Positions 24,162 through 36,772 of a stretch of DNA of 64,000 bases are shown one piece after another; the first letter of the stretch is position 1; each line of letters begins with the position of its first letter. The notes under the pieces were generated by a model. It was not told where the DNA came from. It saw nothing but the letters and a program-made list of their open reading frames with translations, and did not search any database. Both the position numbers and the translations under genes were made by a program. This DNA is from Chrysomallon squamiferum (Eukaryota > Mollusca > Gastropoda > Neomphalida > Peltospiridae): positions 13,033,660 to 13,097,659 of the forward strand of contig CM022676.1 in the NCBI GenBank assembly GCA_012295275.1. The letters run 5' to 3'.

Positions 24162-26914
24162 ATAGGGTCATTCCGTGTCAAATCACCCAAAAAAAAAAGA
24201 AATTTAAACCCGACCGTCTCAGATTTTTATAAAACTTGGTATACTTGTTGACTGGGATCCCACAGCACCAAATCTGACATTTTAGCTCAATCAGACCAGT
24301 GGTGTGGGAGATACGGCCCTCGGAATTTTGAGATTTTTGCCAAAAATGGGTGTGACCACCAACCTTAGAACCCTCATATCTCAGGAACTCCTGGGCCAAT
24401 CTTCATAAAATTGGTATTGTCAGAAAGGCAAAATGACAAGGATACCAAATCTGCCATTTTTGTTTAGTTTGGAAAATATTGGAGTACCTTGACCTTTTGA
24501 CCTTTGCTATGACCTTGAAATTGACCGTGTGGATCACGTGATTTTGAGATGACCTTTATTGAAATTTAATCTCCTACATGTTAACTAAAACATATAAAAG
24601 TTTCCTGGGTGTAATATTTTTTGTTTAGCCACAATATAGATTTAAAAAATGCACATACCTGAAAATAACACGTTTACAGCCATTAACATCTGATTAACTA
24701 AAACCTGAATGATCAATTCTGGATGCTAGGGATCACCATCTTTCTTGATCATCTAGTAAGACATTGAAGGCCTACATGTATGTATAAAGTTCACATAAAT
24801 TTGAGAGAACTAGGTGTTTCTGATGCTTAACCTTCTCACTATGTTTGTTTCAAATGCTCACTGTATCCTTCATTCCCAGACACATTCTACTGTTCTCATC
24901 ACTTTCATAAAATTGGATTATTTCCTCCTTCAATTCATTGTCCTTTCAATGGTAAAGGGTGACAAAATCAAGATTTGCACACGCTCTGGATAGGATTCAG
25001 ACATTAAGATGTCATTTTAATGTTACTGTAGCTGATGCTAGTTTTTTTCTGTCCTTTCATTCATTTACTGGAATGTGCTAGTGAATGGAGTTTGACAGGT
25101 GTTTCGCCTAAACTCAACAGAATGTAATTCAAATCAAAGTCCTTTTCTGGGGAAACAACAACCAGCGGTTTGTCTGGCAAGTTATCACCAAATTCTCCCA
25201 TTGTAGTACCACCCATACTAAAGCCATCCTCTGCAGGACCTTTGATTTCTGAAGGGTAATCAGACAGTCACAGCACAACTTGTCTCCTGACACTAGTGTC
25301 TTTGGAGGATTTACTAAGCATTTGTAAGTGCCCATGCTAACAATTCTTAAAGATCTAGTGCGTGCTTGCTCAGGGTGGCGATTAAGGGGATCACAACAGT
25401 TTTTCTCTGCGATGTTGAAAATTTGATGAAAAGTTCTTGTTCATGATACTCTTGATGTCCTGTGTTTTGATCCCACTTCAAAGAGTGAGGAGTTCGATTT
25501 CCTCAGTTTTCCATACACTTCGCAACAACTCCTTTTTGATATGATGGTGTTGATAACACACATTTTTAGGAGAGTTAAAGCTGCAGTTAGCTCTGGAAGA
25601 AATAAGGATTTTCAGTATTGTTCAATAGAACAAAGTCAGTGCTTTCCTAAATATTAAATCAAATCCTGAAACCCTTTCAGTAAAGTTAAGCAGGTCATAA
25701 AATGGCAGCAGAGTACATGTGTTATTGCCAAAGGCCCACAAGTCTTAGGCATTTATGTCAATCTTCTCAAGTATAAATCACAGTTTATTAAGGTGAAGTA
25801 GACCTTATTCATAATCTGTGCCAAGACTTGGTGTACAAATACATTATGCAGTACATCACTTGATGACATCTGATTTCAGACTGGGTTGTACTGTTGACTG
25901 AAACCTTGTTCAAAACCAATGGCAAGGCCCACATGACATGATAAAATTACTTAACAGGTTTTATGAAATAAAAATATTGTTTATATATCAACATCTGACA
26001 TTGTGTCCAACTTAAAAAGCTTCAGATTGTCAAAGAAATGCAGATGAAGAAACTTCTTTGTCTTAAACTTCAAATTGCCATGTGCTCAATGGGGATTGCA
26101 CCAGGGAATCTAAAGGAGTTCCTGACCTGCCTGAAGCATTACTTCCTGTTAACCCTTTGAACCTGATTGTGTAGAACATGTCATGCCATTTGGCATCTTT
26201 TCATATCCTTCAGGCATTCCTTCAGACATGTCAGGTGGGTTTTAACTCCAAAGATGAGTTTTTAGTCTCAGAGAAAATGTACATTGTAATGCATTGTATC
26301 AATCATCCATGCAGGTATGCATTTTTTTAAATCTCTATTAAGGCTAAACAAAAAATATTATACCCAGGAAACTTTTATATGTGAACTTTATGCATACATG
26401 TAGGCCTACAATGTCTTACTCAATGATCAAGAGAGATGGTGATTCTTAGCATCCAGAATTGATCATTCAGGTTTTAGTCAATCAGATGTTAATGGCTGAA
26501 AAGGTGTTATTTTCAGGTATGTGCATTTTTTAAATCTATATTGTGGCTAAACAAAAAATATTACACCCAGGAAACTTTTATATGTTTTAGTTAACATGTG
26601 GGAGATTAAATTTCAATAAAGGTCATCTCAAGATCACGTGATCCACACGGTCAATTTCAAGGTCATAGCAAAGGTCAAAAGGTCAAGGTACTCCAATATT
26701 TTCCAAACTAAAGGTTGTAAGGTTGGTGGTCACACCCATTTTTGGCAAAAATCTCAAAATTCCGTGGGCCGTATCTCCCACACCACTGGTCTGATTGAGC
26801 TAAAATGTCAGATTTGGTGCTGTGGGATCCCAGTCAACAAGTATACCAAGTTTCATAAAAATCTGAGACGGTCGGGTTTAAACCATTGGGTGATTTGACA
26901 CGGAATGACCCTAT
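24162..26914. mobile_element. Long inverted-repeat (foldback-like) DNA element
   Basis: The left end reads TAGGGTCATTCCGTGTCAAA and the right end is its reverse complement. The arms stay paired for about 0.5-0.6 kb: left about 24162-24800, right about 26383-26914. They share the CAGACCAGTGGTGTGGGAG, CCCAGTCAAC and TGATCAATTCTGGATGC segments in opposite orientation. The flanks suggest a TA or TATA target duplication. The middle (about 24800-26380) has only short broken frames. The right arm lacks about 100 bp present on the left and contains a tandem repeat of about 60 bp (26320-26378 and 26521-26585). No transposase was recognised, so it is non-autonomous or decayed; superfamily not assigned. 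Confidence 0.85.
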
Positions 26915-27254
26915 ACAGAAAAAATTACAGTTTACAAAGGTTGCAAAGAGAAACTCAAGGCAGTCAGAAGTAATTGTAAACAAATATTAGAATGAAACAT
27001 TTGTTAAATATGTTAATAGTTATCGCATGAGTCTGGAAATATTTTGTTTCAAGCTCCGTTTTAATAGAACTGAGTATTAGTGTACATATGGAAATATTTC
27101 ATTTCATTTTCATAACAAAGGCTGGTTTATATCTTATTGTCTCATTTCACTTCTCCCTATTTGTGTAACATAGCTTGATTCCTATATATGTATATATTAA
27201 TTGGTTTTTAATGGATTTTTTTTTAATTTGTGATATTTAATTATTTTTCAGATA

Positions 27255-27309
27255 ATGATCTTTGAAGTGGCTGTGCTGTTTATTTTGATTGGTAATAATT
27301 CTGTAAAAG
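27255..27309 (+). CDS. Gene B exon 1: signal peptide
   Basis: ATG at 27255, donor GTATGA at 27310, 55 nt, phase 1 exit. It encodes MIFEVAVLFILIGNNSVK, a hydrophobic signal peptide. A TTTTTCAG acceptor lies only three bases before the ATG, which suggests an upstream 5' untranslated exon. Length and phase equal the ATGGCG first exons elsewhere in the window although the sequence differs. Confidence 0.78.
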
Positions 27310-30300
27310 GTATGAACGGCAGTAAAATTACATAGTAAATAGCTGTAAATTATCATTATTTTTAGGCATTTTAGAAAAAACAATCCCAATGATTTCTTTA
27401 AGTATCAAGTTGTATGTAGATATATGGGTATACATAGGCATACCATGAAAGTAGGTCATGTATTTGAAAGGCTGACATATTCAGATATTTAGATCTAAGG
27501 TTCATGCATTTCTATATCCTACATAGTGATTGAAATGTTGCTTTTATTTCTATGGCAGCATGTAACCATTTTGAAAGAAACAACAACAACAAAAAATGGT
27601 TAAAATGATTAAAATGAAAGACAAATTACTTTAGCAGTGAACATTTAATGATTTGTTTTTGCTGCAGATAATTATAAAAGACTATACTTAATATTGTTTT
27701 ATTTTTTTATAATTTATTTATAATGTTAATGCCCCACATAATCAGCAAAATCAGCAAAATAAAATCCAGATTGATGAGACAACTGTAATAAATACAGTTT
27801 CTATTGTATTATGAACTAATACTGAATGCAGGGCAATTACTGGACAATTAATTGTTCACTGGACAACTGCTCACCGGATATTTGCTCACTGGACAGTTAG
27901 TCACCTTTAGGCTTTTTTTTATTAATATTATTTTAGTAATAAAAAAGACAACATAATTTTTCGTTGATAAAAAATAAAATAAAACAGAATGTCTAAAGGC
28001 ACAACTCTAAGGCAGTTACTGTGATTATAATGTGTTTCATGTGTTCAATACTGATTACATTATAATTTTAGGGTAACCATTCAAACATTATTGTTGGTTT
28101 AGGTAGTCAAACTTTTATACTTATGTGTCATTTTTAGTAATTATTTATTTGTTCACATTTTATCTCTACTCTGCAAGACTTAACATCTTGATCATCACAG
28201 ATTTAAAGAGAAATTAGAAAATATTGCTGATTGAGAATGAATTTTGCTCTCTTATTTATTTATTTATTTATCAGAGATTCTTGGTCCCACCAACCATTTA
28301 CACATACATATGATAACCTGAAATAAAATTTATTGAAAAAGTCAGTAGTTGTGGTGAGCAATTGTTCTACTTCTCACTTTATTGTTCATATTACTGTAAA
28401 TATAACTGTAGAGCTTGTTACATAAAGAAAGATAAAATAGCAACATCTTACAAAATATAGACCAAATTATCATGCAATATTTTCACCAATATATAATGTA
28501 TTAATTATTGTCTGTGATCAGTTTCTTTGTGTAAAGGCTTTTAATTAATTTAATTTAACATAAAAATTATTTGATGTAGTTTGAAATAGTTGTTCATTTT
28601 TCAGGTGGTATAACGGAGACATACATAGACTGTGTAAGACCAGGTTATCCTGGACACAAGTCAACAGTCATTTGCAGAATAAATCAAGCTGCACAAAATG
28701 GTATTCAAATGTTTCGTGCAAATGGTGATCAGGTGGTGTTATGTAATGATGCACACACCTTTTGTATTCCAAATGGAGGAATAACTGGCTATAGTGCTAC
28801 CATTGACCAAACTACAAGAGATGTCACACTTACAATAGAGTCATTCAATCCTGAAGTAGATGTTGGAACCTGGACATGCGCTGATGGATCAATCACTGAT
28901 GCAGCTGGTGAAAATACTACATGTAACAAAACTGAATTAAGTATGTAAATATAAATATATATTAAATAATTGCAATTGAAAATTAATAGCTGAAGCAAAC
29001 TGATAATTGTCTTAAAATCTTTATAAATGTTTATATATAGAGTTAAACCTGTCTATAATGACCACATTTGGGATGTCACTAGCGTGGCCATTACAGAGAG
29101 GTGACCATTATATCCTGACTCTTGATTTAATTATTATTATTATTCCTTTTTTTTTTTTAGCCTTTTTTGTTATTGACAAGTACAGTCACTTTTGTGTGAA
29201 GTAACATTTCTATTTTATAAGAAAATTTCCCCTTTAGTAAATAATGTTCACTTTTTAAAACTGATTTTAATTGTTTTTCATGTCATTGCACATGTAATGA
29301 AAACAAAAGTTTAAAACTGAGTTAATTTGAGAACGGCTGACACCAGTGACACCAGCATGATAATCAGTCTTTCATGCACTTAAATTTATTGTTGCAAACA
29401 GCTGTTTGTTTGTTTATCAGTTATCTTATTTGGTTATTATGTCTAAATTAGCATGCTCTTTAAGTACATTTCTTAATAAGCATAATGCAGTTACACAATG
29501 CAGTAACAACAGTTAAAAATTGCATTAGGAACAGCAAATGATAGCTGGGTATTTAAACAACTCTTAACTGCTTTGAACACGAAAACTGAGATCCGGTTAA
29601 ATTGTCTTATTGTTGTAACATTGTGTCAGAGAGGTTATTGAGTATGTTCATCAGCAGAACTTAGTAAAATTTGCAAATATTGAAATGTTGTCTCCATTAT
29701 AATAGGTTCAATTGACTATTTTCAAGTAAAGAAGGAAATGCCTTTGGGGCATTTGTGGTGACCGTTACAGCCAAGTGATCTTCTGAACAGGTGGCTGTTA
29801 GACCAGTTTTGACTATGTGTATGTGTCCATCTATCTATAATTTTGATAATTCAAACTTGATGGTGTCAAAAAAGTTTAACTTTCAGGGAGTTAAAAATTT
29901 TCAAAATTCAAATATGTACAGGAATTCCAACTGATGAGTATATTTCATGATCTAATAAACACATACTCTTGCATATTTAATAAACTTAGTAAGTACAAAA
30001 CAGTAAAATACACAACTATAGTATGACATACGTATCCACACACATGAACACGTATGTGAGTTTGTGTGTATGTGTGTTCATGTGTTTTCAGGTTTCCTAT
30101 CTTGGCAGAATGTAATTAACATAGTGTGTTAACTGGCCTTTAATTACAAGCAGGATTCTTGGCTCGATATACTCATTTGTAAGCAAAAACATACCAATTA
30201 ATGAAAGTTAACACTTTATAACAATTCTTTGGTGACTATCTGCAGTTATGTATTATGTAAAGAGGCCTTACACAGATGATCAGTAGTAAGTTAATTTCAG

Positions 30301-33300
30301 TCTTCTTAATCAATGACCCATTATCTGTGGAAACAATAGCTTGATCATTCCAATACTTTGAGTTTTCAGAGGCAAATTTCAGTTAAATCACTAGTCAGGG
30401 ATTACAAAACACCTTTCAGAAAGAGAGATTTTTCACGTTATTGATACTTAAATTCTTGAAAGTCGTTACTGAGGTATATAAGAGTTTGGCTGTGGCAAGA
30501 CTTTCATTTCTAGTGATATAAGTGTTTGAAACATCTGAGTATAAATTTTCAAATTTGACTGTGTGTGTTGCCATTTATCTTAAGATTATCAAGGTTGTTA
30601 GATGTGTTGTAATTAAAGGATTGTGGAACATTTAATAGCTTGACTTCTGATTTATCAGAAAAGACAAACCACAACTGCACTGACAATTTATAACATCCAG
30701 CTAAAATTTTCAAAATTATAAAAATGATCTATTTGTTGAGCTCTTAACAGTTTTTTTAATTTTTTTTTTATAAGTAATCATTAACTTCTGGATAATTAAT
30801 TTGTTTATTTTATTTTAATGTCACATTTTCATTTGTCAGTTTCTAAAATTTGCCTTTCAGCTGGCCCAGACAACATCACACTGATTCCACTAGAACCTGG
30901 TGAAGTTACTGAAGGAGAGAGTCTGGATGTAACATGTGTTGCTGACTGTAATCCACCTTGTTCATTTTCCTGGATGCTTGAACAAACAGAAATAAGCAGC
31001 TCTTCACAGCTTCATCTCAGTAATGTAAAACTTAATCAGAATGAGGAAGTGTACACATGTATAGCAAATAATTCTGAGATACCAAAATCTGAAAGTATAA
31101 ACTTCACACTGACTGTTAAAGGTAAGTTCTGCACAGTTTATGTGATACTCTTTCCTATATTTTTTCATTACAATATATTTCTTGTGGACTGAAAAACAAA
31201 GAGTAAAGCCACGCACCTGTCAAATGTCAATTATGTATTCTCCAGTCACTTAATAGTTAGTGGCAACTTTTTCTTTGCCACTCTACATTTAAACAAAAAA
31301 ATAGCATTTGATTGGGAAATGTAGCATACTGCTGAAAAATTATTCATTAAATTGAGTTTGTATACATTTTTTGAATTTTGAATTTTTGCATTTAATATGT
31401 ACATTTACAAATGAATGGGTATATGCATATGGAAAGGAATGAGGAGAAGTTGTATGTATCTACTCTCAGTAGGTGGCACAGTCTGTACAGGATTAGCGAT
31501 GCATTGTTTACAACAAAAGCTATTGCTAACAATGAGAAGTTACTATTCAGTGTATAACAATGCCGCATACTGATTACTCTATGCCATCATATCACTAAAG
31601 TGGAGACATTTTACCATTGTAATAAATACTGGTGCTCATGACAGCATACATCTAATTTATAACTAAATATAACCAATGTAGATTACAGACTTGTATGAAA
31701 GTTGTATCAGAACAAATATTATGTTGAATATCATTAAACTTAAAAACAAACTTGCTCTCTTCCTATGTATAAAACATTTCATTCTTTAAAACAAATGTTT
31801 GTACAAAGCCTAACATCCTTAAACAATTTGCCTCAAATGATATGAAAAATAACTAAAAGACAACAAACAAACAGCTGTATATTAAATTGTCACTCTCACA
31901 TGATACTTCTCCTTTCCACATTACTCTGATATAATTTGACCAAAGAAAATGTGTTGACTTGTGCTTTTTGTTTTAATTCCCTATGGATAAGATTCCTCAA
32001 ACCATCTTTTTTTCTTCTTCTTTTTTTTTAATTAATTTCTTATTAAATTTAAAATATTCTAAAAAGATGTGTTTAGATGTAAAATTGGTTGGGAATTGTA
32101 CTATGTATGCATTTTGAGGGTGAGAGGGTAAACACAATAACATAAAATATATTATAGTTATGTTATATAAATATACTGTTTATAATTGTAAATAATGATA
32201 CAGGTGCACAGATTGAAATTCTACATAACCCATTACTGGTAATCCTTTCATAAATCATATTTTTGATTTTTAAATATTGGTAATAATACATATATGATAA
32301 GGACTATGAGAGATAGATTATTATTTAAACAGTTCATGGAAAATCCTGAATAAAATGTGCACTTCAGAAAGCAGACTTTTTATTTTTATTTTTTTCTCCA
32401 CATATTTGTTTTTAGAGGGCTTTTCGAATCTCAATGTGTTTTTCTTCTGTTGGGGTACATGCTATTTCTCTGGATGATTATATTTACTGTCAAGATGCCA
32501 GTAACTAAGGTGCTTACTATCTCATCTATGGGATATAGACATTTATAAAATTATGACAGGGATTAGTAAATTCAAATTGTGACAGTAATGTGTTATCATG
32601 ATGGTAAAATACATATCCACTGGATAAATCAACAAGAGTGCAGATTTAAGATTAGAAATTACCTTTAAAAGTTTATCATATATTTTCCTGTAAAAGGGTA
32701 TTACAAATGCCAAACAGAACTTTAGTTATTTGCATTCATCAGTAGATAAAAGGCAGTTTTTTCACTTATTATCATTATTAATATATCATTTACTTAATAT
32801 TTGTCTTTGATTTATCTTTCCTCAATTTCATATATAGAGATAGATAATCTCAAGTTTATATAAATACAAGAATTAGTACATTAATAAAATTATCTGTAGT
32901 TAGTATACATGTAAGAAATATAACTTCTGAAATACATTTTATAGAAATCTTGGTTTTACGTTAAAACAAAGATGAGATTATATATATATTTGTCACATTG
33001 ATATCGTGAAAAAATAGGCTATAGATCTCTGGATTTAAAAAATAAAATGCTTAACAAATTTTATCTTAAAGATTTTGGCAGCACTTAGATAATTTAGTTT
33101 TAAATAAAGAAATGTATTGCTATTTGCTGAAAATATAAAGAAATATTAAAAATTAGTTTTTGGGGGGTTGCTTTTTAATGTACAGTTTTATAAATTAAAT
33201 TGATTTTATGGTAAAAGAAATAATCGAAAAGGCCATAGTTATTTTTGTTAGAAGGAAAAACATTGTTTATGAATGCTAGAAATCTATATTAAGCTTAATA

Positions 33301-34169
33301 ATGGTTATAAATGTTTGAGATAAAGGTATATAAAATGACATTTTGAAAATTTAATTTTGTGTATGTGATAAATTAATGGTTATCTATAAAATTGGATTAT
33401 AAGTTACAATGAAAACACAGAATTACAATTTAACTTACATAAGGAATCAGTTTCCATAAAAATAGAAATTATCAAAGCAGTGGAAGCAAGGCCATTAATT
33501 AGCCTAAACAGGAACTTTTCCTTTTTAGCTGAAGAAAGAAGTACAACAAGTGTTGCTACAACAACTCCAAACCTGGGATCAGGTTCTGGCTGTAACTTAG
33601 TTTGTATTATCCTCATTACAGTGATCAGTGTCACAGGTCTTTGTATAATCATAACATGCTGTCTGATATCACAAAGAAATCAAAAGACAAAGAAAAATGA
33701 TAAAACTACAAATATTGAACTGAGCAGTAAAATGAACATTGAAAAGTCTCAAACTGAGGTTTCTGTTGATATCAAAGCAGAAGAAAATTGTAACATTCAA
33801 GAGAACATTGACAAAAAACATGACACTGAAGATGTAGAAACTTCACAGTCTGTCAAAGATAGGATTGCTAATGAATCTTCGTACAATATGTCTGGTAACC
33901 ATGGAAGTGATGAAGATAATGAAAGTTCTGAAGATTACTCATATAATCAGACAAATGTAAAACCGTCAAATCAACCAGTCAGTAAAGATGTCTGTAAAGA
34001 ACTCACAAAATCTGAAGTTTGTCAACAGTCAGTCACTGATTCACTGAATAAAACTGATGTGAGCAACAATACAGCAGAGAGCCAACATCCTAACAGACAG
34101 AATTACAATAATGTTGATCATCAGAAAACAAAACATATTACTACTATTGATGTGAAAATCAAATTATAA
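27255..34169 (+). CDS. Gene B: two-Ig transmembrane receptor with long acidic tail (complete)
   Basis: Four exons: 27255-27309, 28605-28940, 30861-31121, 33529-34169. They join to a frame of 430 codons plus stop. Order: signal peptide, V-type Ig with six cysteines, C2/I-type Ig, a short Ser/Thr stalk, a TM helix (LVCIILITVISVTGLCIII) and a hydrophilic tail of about 165 residues rich in Asp, Glu, Asn and Ser. The tail has tyrosines (SSYNM, DYSYN, QNYNN) but no YxxL pair, so its signalling differs from genes A, C and D. The second Ig is a clear paralogue of gene C exon 41576-41836. All domain exons are phase 1. Likely a cell-surface recognition protein; the ligand cannot be inferred. Confidence 0.83.
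27837..28375. mobile_element. Possible miniature element with GGACAATT..GCTCACC ends
   Basis: Several degenerate copies of CTGGACAA..TGCTCACC lie at 27837-27895 and an inverted version (GGTGAGCAATTGTTC) at about 28353-28370. This looks like the inverted termini of a non-autonomous element inside gene B intron 1. No coding content. Confidence 0.4.
28605..28940 (+). CDS. Gene B exon 2: V-type Ig domain
   Basis: Acceptor TTTTTCAG at 28604, donor GTATGT at 28941, 336 nt, phase 1 to 1. Canonical Ig cysteines appear in STVICRIN and GTWTCADG; a second pair is in VVLCNDAHTFCIP, and two more sit near the ends (YIDCVRP, NTTCNK). RDVTLTIESF..DVGTWTC is the usual E-F strand pattern. Confidence 0.85.
29040..29812. 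mobile_element. Possible miniature DNA element in gene B intron 2
   Basis: The left edge AGTTAAACCTGTCTATAATG and the right edge (reverse complement AGTCAAAACTGGTCTAACAG) are imperfect inverted repeats, like terminal repeats of short DNA transposons. No coding sequence in between. The right part is also in a larger direct repeat with 35.2 kb. Confidence 0.35.
29690..30620. repeat. Direct repeat, copy 1 (gene B intron 2)
   Basis: Matches about 35225-36065 in the same orientation with many small differences, for example ATTATATATTATGTAAAG-like, GACAAGACTTTCA-like and GTAATTAAAGGATT phrases in the same order. The two copies flank the last two exons of gene B. Confidence 0.75.
30861..31121 (+). 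CDS. Gene B exon 3: Ig domain 2
   Basis: Acceptor CCTTTCAG at 30860, donor GTAAGT at 31122, 261 nt, phase 1 to 1. It encodes VTEGESLDVTCVADCNPP and CSFSWMLEQ, then EEVYTCIANNSE: Ig Cys, Trp and YxC all present, plus two extra cysteines. Same length as, and clearly paralogous to, 41576-41836. Confidence 0.9.
31122..33528. other. Gene B intron 3, nothing recognised
   Basis: Plain AT-rich intron sequence with no exon, clear transposon or long repeat seen. Confidence 0.6.
33529..34169 (+). CDS. Gene B exon 4: stalk, transmembrane helix and cytoplasmic tail
   Basis: Acceptor CTTTTTAG at 33528, stop TAA at 34167-34169, 641 nt. It begins AEERSTTSVATTTPN (stalk), then the TM helix, then SQRNQKTKKND as stop-transfer and the long tail. 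A diverged minus-strand copy of the tail is at 14472-14800. Confidence 0.88.
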
Positions 34170-34449
34170 ACAAATTAAGCAGTTTCAAATTTAATTTGTT
34201 TTTTATTCCAAACTTTTGATTTGCTTCAGCTCAGTACACTTAGCTACATTTTTCATTATTCAGATAATTTCTAGATGCCAGTGATTGTTTGTCGATTCTG
34301 CTTAACTAATCAAGGAATAGCTTTATTTCTATCTTCTAATTCTGATATAAAAAAAAGCTTTTAAAAGAGGTTTATACTATGTTTACTGTTTTAGTTCCAC
34401 ATTGAGTAATATGCTTATTAACATAGATAAAGGTACAGCTTAATGCCTG

Positions 34450-34454
<5 letters not shown>

Positions 34455-34493
<39 letters not shown>
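34455..34493. repeat. (CA)n microsatellite
   Basis: CA dinucleotide array in the gene B 3' flank. Confidence 0.95.
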
Positions 34494-34495
<2 letters not shown>

Positions 34496-34637
34496 ACACA
34501 GAGTGAGATAAATGCAAGTTTATATTAGAATCGACAATAGCAACAACACCATCAAGCAGTAAGTAACACAATCACATTGTTAGCCCTAACCTTGTGCTAA
34601 TCATTCATGTAACCTCAGTTCCCCTTCGACTGTTCTT

Positions 34638-34643
34638 AATAAA
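34638..34643 (+). terminator. Candidate gene B polyadenylation signal
   Basis: AATAAA about 470 bp after the gene B stop. AATAAA is common in AT-rich DNA, so the assignment is weak. Confidence 0.25.
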
Positions 34644-35224
34644 ACCATCTGAAATCTTTATATGCAAAACCACTAATTAAAAACTGGTCAAGAATGCTTG
34701 AAAATGATTCTTTTCACAATATAATATGATCTCATCTCATCAACACATTTCATTATTAAATTAACGTAAATTATGCAAGTTTGTGGAATCTGAGTAAACA
34801 CAGACTTAAGACAGCCATAACGAAGGTGTTTGACTCAGGGAAAATGATGGATACCACTGACATGGATGATACCAACATAGTGGTCATTGTTGACATCCTA
34901 GTCTCAGTAAAAGTCCCAGCCAATGTTATATGCATTCATTTTATGCATTCACGGTTAGTGGTAGACAGTTACAGTTCAGCCAGTCCAGCCTCTATTAATT
35001 TAGCTTACAAGCAGACAAAAACTTTATGAATTGCATGGAGAAAAAGATAAAGATTTGCTCATAAACGGAGAGTTGTTGTTTCTTTGATCATGAGTTTTTC
35101 TGTGAATTCATAACCTGTATGTAAAACAGGATGTTTTAAACACTCAACAGTGAAAACCATGTTAAATATTTTGCAAGCATTAGGCTCTGGCTGCTTTTAG
35201 CCCCATTGGAAAGCTATTAAAATA

Positions 35225-36065
35225 TGTAAAAACGGTGAGCATTATAGTAGGTTCAGTTGATTATTTTCAGTGAAAAACATTGGCTGCTGGCGGTTATAAA
35301 CCAGTGACTGCACAGAACAGCTCATTTAAAGAAGGAAATGCTTTTGTGTGAATTTGTGGTGGGATTTTGAACAGCTGACTGTTAGACGAGTTTCGACTGT
35401 TTGTATGTATGTACAGACACAGATACACCTTGATAATTAAAAACTGAAAAGTATCAATAAAATAGGTTAACTTTCAGGGAATTCAAACATTTACAGCAGT
35501 TTCTTCTAATGAACATACATGTACAGGTCTGTATATATAAGCATATATCTGTATATCTAGCTATCTATCTATATATGAATGTATGTATGTATTCATATTT
35601 ACAAGCATAATTCGTACAATTCTCTTAAATCACATTTAAATTGCTAATAACATGTTTCCCACAATACACTTCTTTGTAAATACAAAGAAACACTAATGAG
35701 TAAGAGTTAATGGTTCACTATGGCAGTTCTTTGAGGACTGTATGCAATTATATATTATGTAAAGAAGCCCTTCGCCTTACATAGACAGATGACCTATAGC
35801 AAGTTAATTTTATTCCGTTTAATGAACAACTTACTATTCTCTGCTTTGAGTTTTCGGAGGCTAATTTCAATTAAATCAATAGTCTAGGATCGCAAAAAAA
35901 CTTTGAGAAACAAGTTTATACTGTTGTCAGCATTTGAATTTTTGAAGGTCATTAAGAACGAATATAAGTGCTTGACTGGGACAAGACTTTCACTTCTGGA
36001 GATAGACGTGCTTGAAAGATATGAGTATATGTGTGCTGCTAGATATTTGGTAGTAATTAAAGGAT
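35225..36065. repeat. Direct repeat, copy 2 (downstream of gene B)
   Basis: Second copy of the block at 29690-30620, about 5.5 kb away in the same orientation. It extends up to a TTTA array at about 36070-36100. Confidence 0.75.
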
Positions 36066-36681
36066 TATTTAGTTATTTATTTATTTATTTATTTATTTAT
36101 TTTAGATCCAATAAGCGGAAGCGATTCCACATTTTCTTCAATGATTTATGCAATAATCACGTAAGTAGTCTTGTAACTATTTTTTTTATATTAGTTATTT
36201 TATTGCAATATTAATTTTATCAGCTTTCCTCTCAGTATATCTGCATGTATCATCTGTACCTATGTCTAGTATCGCTCAGTCTGTATGTTTCTGTGATTCT
36301 GTATATCTACTTTTCTGTCGGACCGTCTTCAAGTACTTGTGTATGTATGTATATATATGTATTATCTATATGTACATGTAAAAATGTGCCTGTATCAGTG
36401 TATGTAATGATGTATATCTACATATACTGTCTTTTTTTATGTCTGTATGCCTTTCTTGTCTGTGTCTGTGCTTATCTATTTCCGTGTGTCTAATAATTCT
36501 TTGTTTATCATTTTATCTTTATTTTATCTTTCTTCAGGTTTATCAACACTTTAGTCATCACTGGTTTGCTGTAGAGTTACAGACTCCTCAGAGATAGATA
36601 AACACGGAGATATGAGATGTATAAAATATTGACAACAATCTAAATTATATTCTTGTTTCGTTCTTTAGGTTTTATCCTCAA

Positions 36682-36719
<38 letters not shown>

Positions 36720-36729
36720 CTATTGTTAC

Positions 36730-36772
<43 letters not shown>

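Noticed and set aside
25129-25335. Short minus-strand frame inside the long inverted-repeat element, as a transposase
   Set aside because: Only 68 codons, no catalytic motif recognised and surrounding frames are broken.
34781-35029. 82-codon frame downstream of gene B as a separate small gene
   Set aside because: No domain, no signal peptide and no splice or promoter context; probably 3' flank.
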